Made by a program: the position numbers and the translations under genes | In this document: piece after piece, positions 16,190 through 20,835 of the stretch | How the letters are laid out: each line of letters opens with the position of its first letter | How positions within the stretch are numbered: the stretch's first letter is position 1 | Assembly: GCA_002422345.1 (NCBI GenBank) | Contig: DIUL01000075.1 | Span: 1 to 20,835 of the forward strand | DNA from: Acetobacteraceae bacterium UBA6159 | GTDB lineage: Bacteria > Pseudomonadota > Alphaproteobacteria > Acetobacterales > Acetobacteraceae | DNA: 20,835 nt | Direction: 5' to 3' | The notes under the pieces: generated by a model | Seen by the model: only the letters and a program-made list of their open reading frames with translations | The model's database searches: none | What the model was told of the DNA's origin: nothing

Positions 16190-17475
16190 GCGCGGGAGCG
16201 ACCCAGCACCGCGCCCCCGGCGAAGCGCGCCTTGCCGCCGAGGGCTTCCTCGACGCGCAGGGTCTCATTCCACTTGGCCATGCGCTCACTGCGGGTGAAG
16301 CTGCCGACCTTGAGCTGGCCAGCGCCCCAACCGACCGCGAGATGAACGATCGTCGTGTCCTCGGTCTCCCCCGACCGGGCCGAGACGATGGCCGCGTAGC
16401 CGCATGCCTTGGCCGCGTCCCAGGCCGCGATCGTCTCGGTCAGGGTGCCGCGTTGGTTGGGCTTGAGCAGGACGGTGTTGGCGGCCCCCTTCGCCGCGGC
16501 CTCCCGCACCCGGGCGGCGTCGGAGACAAGGAAATCATCACCCACGATCTGCACCTTGTGCCCGACCTTCCGCGTGAATTCGGCGAAGCCCTCCGCGTCA
16601 TCCTCGGCCAAAGGGTCCTCGATGGACAGGATCGGATAGCGGCTGATCCAGCCGGTCAGCAGCTTGATCATGCCGGCGCTGTCGAGTTCCCGATCCTCCA
16701 GCGCCAGCTTGTAGCGTCCGTTGCGGCCGAACTCGGAGGAGGCGATGTCGAGCGCGATCCCGACCTGCTCCCCGGGGCGAAACCCCGCCCGTTCGATGGC
16801 GCGGACGAGCATATCCAGCGCCTGTTCGTTGCGGTCGAACATGGGCCACCAGCCGCCTTCGTCGGCGACGCCGGCCAGGGTGCCGGCTTCCTTCATCAGG
16901 GCACCGGCGGCGCGATAGACCTCGGCCGTCCAGTCCAGGGCCTGGGCGAAATTCTCGGCCGCCGGGCACATGACCATGAAGTCCTGGATGTCGACCCGCC
17001 GCCCGGCATGGGCGCCACCGCCGAAGATCTGGATTTGCGGCAGCGGGATCAGGTCGGCGTCCGGCCCGCCGAGATAGCGATACAGCGGCTGGCCCATGGC
17101 GGCGGCGGCGGCGTGGGCGGTGGCCATGGACACGGCCAGGACCGCGTTGGCCCCGAGGCGGGACTTGTTGGGCGTGCCGTCGAGGTCGATCAGTTCGTGA
17201 TCCACCTTGGCCTGGTTGGTCGCCTCCAGCCCGATGACCGCCGTCGCGATCTCGGTGTTCACATGGTGGACGGCGCGGGTCACGTCATAGCCGCCAAAGG
17301 CGGGGCCGCCGTCGCGGAGGTCCACCGCCTCCCCCGAGCCGGTCGAGGCGCCGGCGGGGGCGATGGCGCGTCCGACGGCACCATTTTCGAGGAGGACGTC
17401 GGCCTCCACCGTCGGGCGGCCGCGGCTGTCCCACACGCGGCGGCCATGCACGAAGGCAATCCTTGTCGAGGTCAT
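16186..17475 (-). CDS. Enolase paralog with altered active site
   Basis: This 429-residue protein is full-length for bacterial enolase and clearly related: VWDSRGRPTVEADV, LIDLDGTPNKSRLGANA, ADEGG (Glu206), ALDIASSEF (Asp243), SIEDP (Glu286), VGDDF (Asp313/314), LLKPNQRGTLTET (Lys338) and GQLKVG (Lys389). The metal ligands and lysines are thus kept. Several other catalytic-site residues of true enolase differ: the S-G-A-S-T loop reads AGASTG (41-46), the glutamate after GG.HA is Asp165 (VDIQDFM), and SHRSGETED reads SARSGETED, losing the histidine at 366. It is cotranscribed with a kinase-like gene upstream and a hydroxyacid dehydrogenase downstream, not with glycolytic genes. It is probably not the housekeeping Eno; dehydration of another phosphorylated acid is plausible. 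The ATG at 17475 overlaps the kinase stop. Confidence 0.88.
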   Translation of the reverse strand: MTSTRIAFVHGRRVWDSRGRPTVEADVLLENGAVGRAIAPAGASTGSGEAVDLRDGGPAFGGYDVTRAVHHVNTEIATAVIGLEATNQAKVDHELIDLDGTPNKSRLGANAVLAVSMATAHAAAAAMGQPLYRYLGGPDADLIPLPQIQIFGGGAHAGRRVDIQDFMVMCPAAENFAQALDWTAEVYRAAGALMKEAGTLAGVADEGGWWPMFDRNEQALDMLVRAIERAGFRPGEQVGIALDIASSEFGRNGRYKLALEDRELDSAGMIKLLTGWISRYPILSIEDPLAEDDAEGFAEFTRKVGHKVQIVGDDFLVSDAARVREAAAKGAANTVLLKPNQRGTLTETIAAWDAAKACGYAAIVSARSGETEDTTIVHLAVGWGAGQLKVGSFTRSERMAKWNETLRVEEALGGKARFAGGAVLGRSRA

Positions 17476-18491
17476 GCGGCGAGTTCCCTTGTCCAGGCCT
17501 GGCGGACGATGTCCAGCCGAACCGGCGGCGTGATCAGGAGCGGGCGGGCGACGCGGCGGACGCGGTCCCGGTCGGTGTCGGTGGTGATGTACTCGACCGG
17601 GGATTTTCCATCCACCCTGGCGAGGAACAGGCCCGGCAACAAGGCGGCAGCGCGGGCTTCGATTGCGTCCGGCGCTTCCCAATCGATGCCGGCTCGGTAT
17701 GTGGTGACCATGGCATCAAAGCAGGCAAGGAACCCGGCGGTGGCCGATGGGGTCCAGAGGCATTTCAGGAGCAGGTGGTTGAGGCAGAAGGCCAGGTCGA
17801 AGGCGGGGTCGCCCCACCAGGCGCACTCGGCATCGAGGAAGACCGGGCCGGCGGGTCCATCGAGGATGTTCTTCGGGCTGACATCGCCGTGCACGAGGGC
17901 CCGCTTGTTGGCCTGCGTCTCCGCGACCAGAGCCTGGAACCGGTTCGTCAGATCCGGATGCGCCCGGCCCGTGGCGACGAGGTAGGGGTCGAGGCGGATA
18001 TCGTAGAAGATCGCGTCCGTCGGGAACTGGGCTGGGATGGTCGGATCGACCGCGGTGGCGGCATGGATTCGGGCCAGGGTCGACGCGACAGCGGCGGCAA
18101 AGACCGGGTCGGCGTGCCCATCGCGCAGTTGGGCCTTCCACAGAGGGTGGTTGTCCGGCGGCAGGTAGGCCATCGCGAGGGCGCCCGACGTGGTGTCCTG
18201 CCCCAGGATCGCTGGCGCGGAACCCGGGACGGCGGCGTTGGCGTGGCGCATCCAGCGGGCTTCATAGACGTTGCGCTCGATCGGCGCGCGCCAGTCAGCG
18301 GCGACGCGGAGCTTGGCCAGAGCCCGCTTGATGCAGAGCGGCCCGGTGGCGGTGTCGATGCGCCAGATGTCCGACGATACGCCGCCGGTCAGCCTTTCCC
18401 CCCGCGCCGTGGCGTCGGGCGGCAGGAGGTTGAGGCAGTGGAGGGCCGCGGTGATCTCGGGTGGGGGCGCTTCGAGCATGGGGAGAGTCAT
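17472..18491 (-). CDS. APH-fold phosphotransferase (small-molecule kinase)
   Basis: This 339-residue protein has the aminoglycoside-phosphotransferase/choline-kinase fold. GGVSSDIWRI near residue 36 forms the nucleotide loop, and a Lys near 55 (LCIKRA) probably binds ATP. HGDVSPKN (201-208) is the Brenner-type catalytic loop with Asp203 and Asn208. FLDAECAWWGDPAFDLA (218-233) is the metal-binding segment. Many such proteins phosphorylate sugars, amino alcohols or methylthioribose rather than drugs. Its stop overlaps the enolase-like start (ATGA), so it heads a coupled trio and may make the phosphorylated substrate for that enzyme (inference). The start is uncertain among 18491, 18479 and 18548; 18491 has an AAGG close by. 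Confidence 0.85.
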   Translation of the reverse strand: MTLPMLEAPPPEITAALHCLNLLPPDATARGERLTGGVSSDIWRIDTATGPLCIKRALAKLRVAADWRAPIERNVYEARWMRHANAAVPGSAPAILGQDTTSGALAMAYLPPDNHPLWKAQLRDGHADPVFAAAVASTLARIHAATAVDPTIPAQFPTDAIFYDIRLDPYLVATGRAHPDLTNRFQALVAETQANKRALVHGDVSPKNILDGPAGPVFLDAECAWWGDPAFDLAFCLNHLLLKCLWTPSATAGFLACFDAMVTTYRAGIDWEAPDAIEARAAALLPGLFLARVDGKSPVEYITTDTDRDRVRRVARPLLITPPVRLDIVRQAWTRELAA

Positions 18492-18621
18492 GCCTTGATG
18501 GCGGGGCAGCCTCAAGCGGGGGTGTGGCGATTGGTGTGACGGGACCATTGCGGAGGGCGGATGTGATCCGTATAAGACCGCCGTCGCCCGGGCGCGTTGG
18601 AAGATTTCAGCGCGCGGTCAG

Positions 18622-18711
<90 letters not shown>

Positions 18712-18991
18712 GTCCTTCCCGATAGAGGCGTCTCCATGTCTGCGTCCTGCACAGAAAAGCCCAATGGTTCCGTGGGTTTGTGCCGTAGGCTGTTGACCCA
18801 CGGTGGCAGAACGAACCAGGAAAACGGGTCTCCGCACGCCGGTTGTCTCTGGACCTGTTGACTTGGCCGATTTGGTCAACAGCTTTAGTCGCTTGAAATC
18901 AGACCATGTTTTCGGACCCGCTCGGCCGGCAATTCGACGGTGCGGCCGCCTTGCGTGTGCCTCTTGCAATCTTCTCCACGGTCAACACCGT
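18712..18991. other. tRNA-flanking region with TTGAC repeats
   Basis: This 280 bp stretch has lower GC than the flanking genes and no convincing gene. CTGTTGAC occurs at 18790-18797 and 18855-18862 and inverted (GTCAACAG) at 18875-18882; GGTCAACA occurs again near 18980. The 18855/18875 pair forms a perfect 8 bp dyad. Such spaced short repeats beside a tRNA 3' end could be recombinase or excisionase sites of a lost element, but could also be chance. A frame starting at 18803 reads AERTRKTGLRTPVVSG and then loses any family resemblance. Confidence 0.45.
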
Positions 18992-19366
18992 TCACACGTG
19001 ACGTGTGGCATCCGACCGCTGACGGAACGCTTCCCATAAACTACCCTGTGCCAACATCGTCATCAGCATGGCCGCCTGTATCGCGTACGAGTTCAGAGCC
19101 TGTCTGCTCATGGACTGGTGTACCGCCATCGTATCCATGATCGCGTTCATCAACTCATCCGGTAGCGCCGGGGAATGGACGAACTGCTCTTTCGTGTTCG
19201 CCGCAGCCTGATTTCGCAGGACATCCGACTCCATCATCTTCCGCTCGGCCGCCTCGTAGAACGACACCATGTCGCCCTCCGTCAGACCGTCCCCAAACAG
19301 GCCGCTCAGCGCCTCGATGATCTCCTCCAGCCGCTTCTTCTGCTTGTCCTGCACCGCCCCTGAACC
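18992..19366 (-). pseudogene. hsdR: HsdR C-terminal remnant (type I restriction subunit)
   Basis: About 125 codons survive of a protein normally near 800-1000 residues. The sequence begins GSGAVQDKQKKRLEEIIEAL, then LFGDGLTEGDMVSFYEA, NTKEQFVHSPALPDELMNAI and MSRQALNS, which I recognise as the extreme C-terminus of EcoEI/EcoR124-type HsdR. The helicase and nuclease domains are absent. Upstream the sequence passes straight into the damaged 3' end of the nuclease gene in another frame, so the rest was removed by deletion rather than cut by the window edge. Restriction from this locus is lost unless HsdR lies elsewhere. Confidence 0.8.
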
Positions 19367-20333
19367 GGCAGCGGCCCGGTCTGGAGCCAGTCCACCGGCA
19401 CGAAATACTCCGACCGCTCCGGGTCATGGGCTTCGCCCCGGTGATAGGGGTCGCCTCATGCAGCACCTCCAACGCGGGCCTGTCGGCCTCGGGCGTCGGC
19501 AGCGTGAATTCCTGGGCCGGCACCAGCTTGCCCTTCGCTTTTCCCACGCCGACGAAGCCGTATTTCGGGGCCTTCACCCAGATGCGATCGCCGGGGGCCA
19601 GCAGGTTCAGGGAGTTGGAATACCACGCCCCTCCGCCAGCCGAGATGAAGCCGTGGCGCATCGCCTCGGGCCAGGATCGGGACGGGCCGTGTCCGAAGGA
19701 CGCGTAGAGTTCGCCGTTCCAGGGTTCATTCGGCCCTTCCTTCGACTGCGTCACCTTGATCTGTGTCTCACCCGGATCGATCAGCCAGGCTCGGCTGAGC
19801 AGGCGGTCGGCGCCGTTGGCGAAGACCTGGAAGTACAGGACATTGATCGCGATGTCGCGGTCGTTCAGATAACGGACGATCCGGGTGGTGCTGGCGTCGA
19901 TCGAGGCGGCGACGACAACGATCTGATGCGTGGCGTTCAGCGTCGCCTCATCCAGTTTTTGGCCGAAGCGGGCCTGGAAATCGGCGCCGAGGTCTCCGTT
20001 GGATTTGAACTTTGTGTAGATCGCGGCGATTTCGTCGGCCTGAAGGTCGGCGACGAAGGTCGCGTAGTCGATCGCCTGGGCGATCACGTCGCGGGGGGTG
20101 CGGTCGCGCTTCAATTCGATCAGCACCAGCGCCCCGTCCGGCGCGATGGCGAGCAGATCGAGCTTGCCGCCGAACCCGGTGTCAACCTGCCGGCCGATCA
20201 GCATCCAGTTGTCGTGCAGGATGGAGGGGGCGGCGACGATCATGTCCTCCAACTGCGCCTCACTGGTGAGGACGGCGGGTTGCAGAGGCTCGGGCGCGGC
20301 GCCAACCCGCCAGATGGCGTGGCGGATGGTCAC
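19155..20333 (-). CDS. NucS/DUF91-like PD-(D/E)xK nuclease, 3' end frameshifted
   Basis: The reading frame encodes 392 residues. The N-terminal 200 or so form an endonuclease NucS-like domain: SEAQLEDMI, then GGKLDLLAIAPDG with Asp59, LIELKRDRTPRDVIAQAIDY with Glu73 and Lys75, the PD-(D/E)xK core. A later part, LLAPGDRIWVKAPKYGFVGVG, resembles a PUA/EVE-like domain. After residue 294 the frame becomes Arg/Gly-rich nonsense. Adding one base in the C run (GGGG on +, 19447-19450) restores YHRGEAHDPERSEYF followed by VPVDWLQT, the expected family continuation, which then runs into the HsdR remnant. GTG at 20333 overlaps the HsdS stop (GTGA). The catalytic domain is intact, so a truncated active nuclease remains possible. 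The protein is often seen beside type I R-M genes. Confidence 0.72.
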   Translation of the reverse strand: MTIRHAIWRVGAAPEPLQPAVLTSEAQLEDMIVAAPSILHDNWMLIGRQVDTGFGGKLDLLAIAPDGALVLIELKRDRTPRDVIAQAIDYATFVADLQADEIAAIYTKFKSNGDLGADFQARFGQKLDEATLNATHQIVVVAASIDASTTRIVRYLNDRDIAINVLYFQVFANGADRLLSRAWLIDPGETQIKVTQSKEGPNEPWNGELYASFGHGPSRSWPEAMRHGFISAGGGAWYSNSLNLLAPGDRIWVKAPKYGFVGVGKAKGKLVPAQEFTLPTPEADRPALEVLHEATPITGAKPMTRSGRSISCRWTGSRPGRCRFRGGAGQAEEAAGGDHRGAERPVWGRSDGGRHGVVLRGGRAEDDGVGCPAKSGCGEHERAVRPFPGATG

Positions 20334-20827
20334 GCGGCTTCTCTTTCCTCGGTGGTTGCGGGTGCCAGCGCCTCGGCGAGAAGGGCGTCGAGCAGGCGGC
20401 GGCGGGTGGCGTCGCTGGCGGTGATGCTGTCTTCCAGTTGGTCGCACAGGGCCATCAGTTCATCGACTTTGGCGACGATGCGGTGTTGTTCGGCGAGGGG
20501 TGGGAGAGAAACGGCAAGCAGTTCCCAGTTTCCCTTGTTCAGAATTGCAATCGTTGTGCGGGCTGATGCAGCCCACGCAGCCGTCTGAAAGGTCTCCGAT
20601 TGGCAACAGGCCAGGAGGTAGCGAGAGTTCGTTTCTGCGAATGGTGAAAGCGAATTTATCTGTTGATTGAACGAGCAATCACGATCGATCTGTTGGCACT
20701 TTCCGATCGTACCGATGCACACCATCAAAATTGACCCAGATGTCGCAATGCGGCCTGATTCAGTCACGCCGATCTTGCTTAGTCCTTCATTCGAGTAATC
20801 AACATATTTTGGGTCACTGCTGTCCGG
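20330..20827 (-). pseudogene. hsdS: HsdS specificity subunit, C-terminal part
   Basis: About 165 codons are visible. YSNEGLSKIGVTESGRIATS, then SILMVCIGTIGKCQQIDRDC and SFNQQINSLSPF belong to a type I target-recognition domain, and LLAVSLPPLAEQHRIVAKVD with ELMALCDQLEDSI is the conserved spacer/coiled coil. HsdS subunits normally carry two recognition domains in about 400 residues, so most of the protein is missing here. An in-frame TGA lies at 20828-20830, five bases from the window edge; the gene is therefore either disrupted there or truncated. GC content of the recognition part is visibly lower than in the neighbouring genes, as is usual for these variable regions. The stop overlaps the nuclease GTG start. 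Confidence 0.75.
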
Positions 20828-20835
20828 TCAATCAC

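Noticed and set aside
16186..17475. Housekeeping enolase (eno)
   Set aside because: Catalytic-position substitutions and the kinase/dehydrogenase operon argue for a paralog.
17472..18491. Aminoglycoside resistance gene
   Set aside because: The fold is shared by many metabolic kinases, and coupling to enolase-like and dehydrogenase genes points to metabolism.
18803..19039. N-terminal piece of an integrase on +
   Set aside because: The first 25 or so residues are vaguely compatible with a recombinase N-terminus, but no SAM-like or catalytic motif follows; too weak to call.

Overview
The window is GC-rich DNA with dense, often overlapping genes, almost all encoding small-molecule enzymes. The codon use, the DUF3297 gene, the GcvA-type LysR regulator, the mix of GMC oxidoreductase, PrpF-like and Baeyer-Villiger-type genes, and the GC-rich palindromic intergenic repeats suggest an alphaproteobacterium, most likely Rhodospirillales/Acetobacteraceae (Roseomonas-like). 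The taxonomic placement is inference only; no rRNA or other marker gene is present.

Left part (1-5792): a GMC flavoprotein oxidoreductase (+) converges on a 66-residue basic protein (-). That small gene is divergent from a LysR regulator (+). Next comes an 887-residue STAND-type protein (DUF4062, NB-ARC-like NTPase, six nearly identical 42-residue TPRs), with the architecture of a bacterial NLR-like sensor. Bases 5793-6603 hold no gene but are packed with repeats: three copies of a 32-33 bp direct repeat, a 126 bp element with 38 bp inverted arms, and G/C-rich palindromes.

Middle (6604-15077): a translationally coupled pair (PrpF-family isomerase, zinc-free quinone oxidoreductase/MDR) on + is followed by four collinear genes on - (read right to left: GMC oxidoreductase, DUF3297 protein, divergent argininosuccinate-lyase-like protein, HSL-type alpha/beta hydrolase). 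A Baeyer-Villiger-type flavin monooxygenase is divergent from the GMC gene across a 319 bp gap with paired REP-like hairpins. These look like a peripheral catabolic cluster; the substrate cannot be read from sequence.

Right-middle (15257-18491, minus strand): three genes joined by two 4-base stop/start overlaps encode an APH-fold kinase, an enolase paralog with substitutions at several catalytic positions, and a D-2-hydroxyacid dehydrogenase. This is the best candidate for an undescribed pathway: phosphorylation, enolase-superfamily chemistry, then NAD(P)-linked redox.

Right end (18622-20835): a complete tRNA-Ser(CGA) borders a decayed type I restriction-modification locus on the minus strand. 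It holds the C-terminal part of HsdS, with an in-frame stop at its upstream edge; a NucS/DUF91-like nuclease with a one-base frameshift in a C run; and only about the last 125 codons of HsdR, fused to the damaged nuclease 3' end. This looks like the scar of a deletion within a tRNA-associated defence island.
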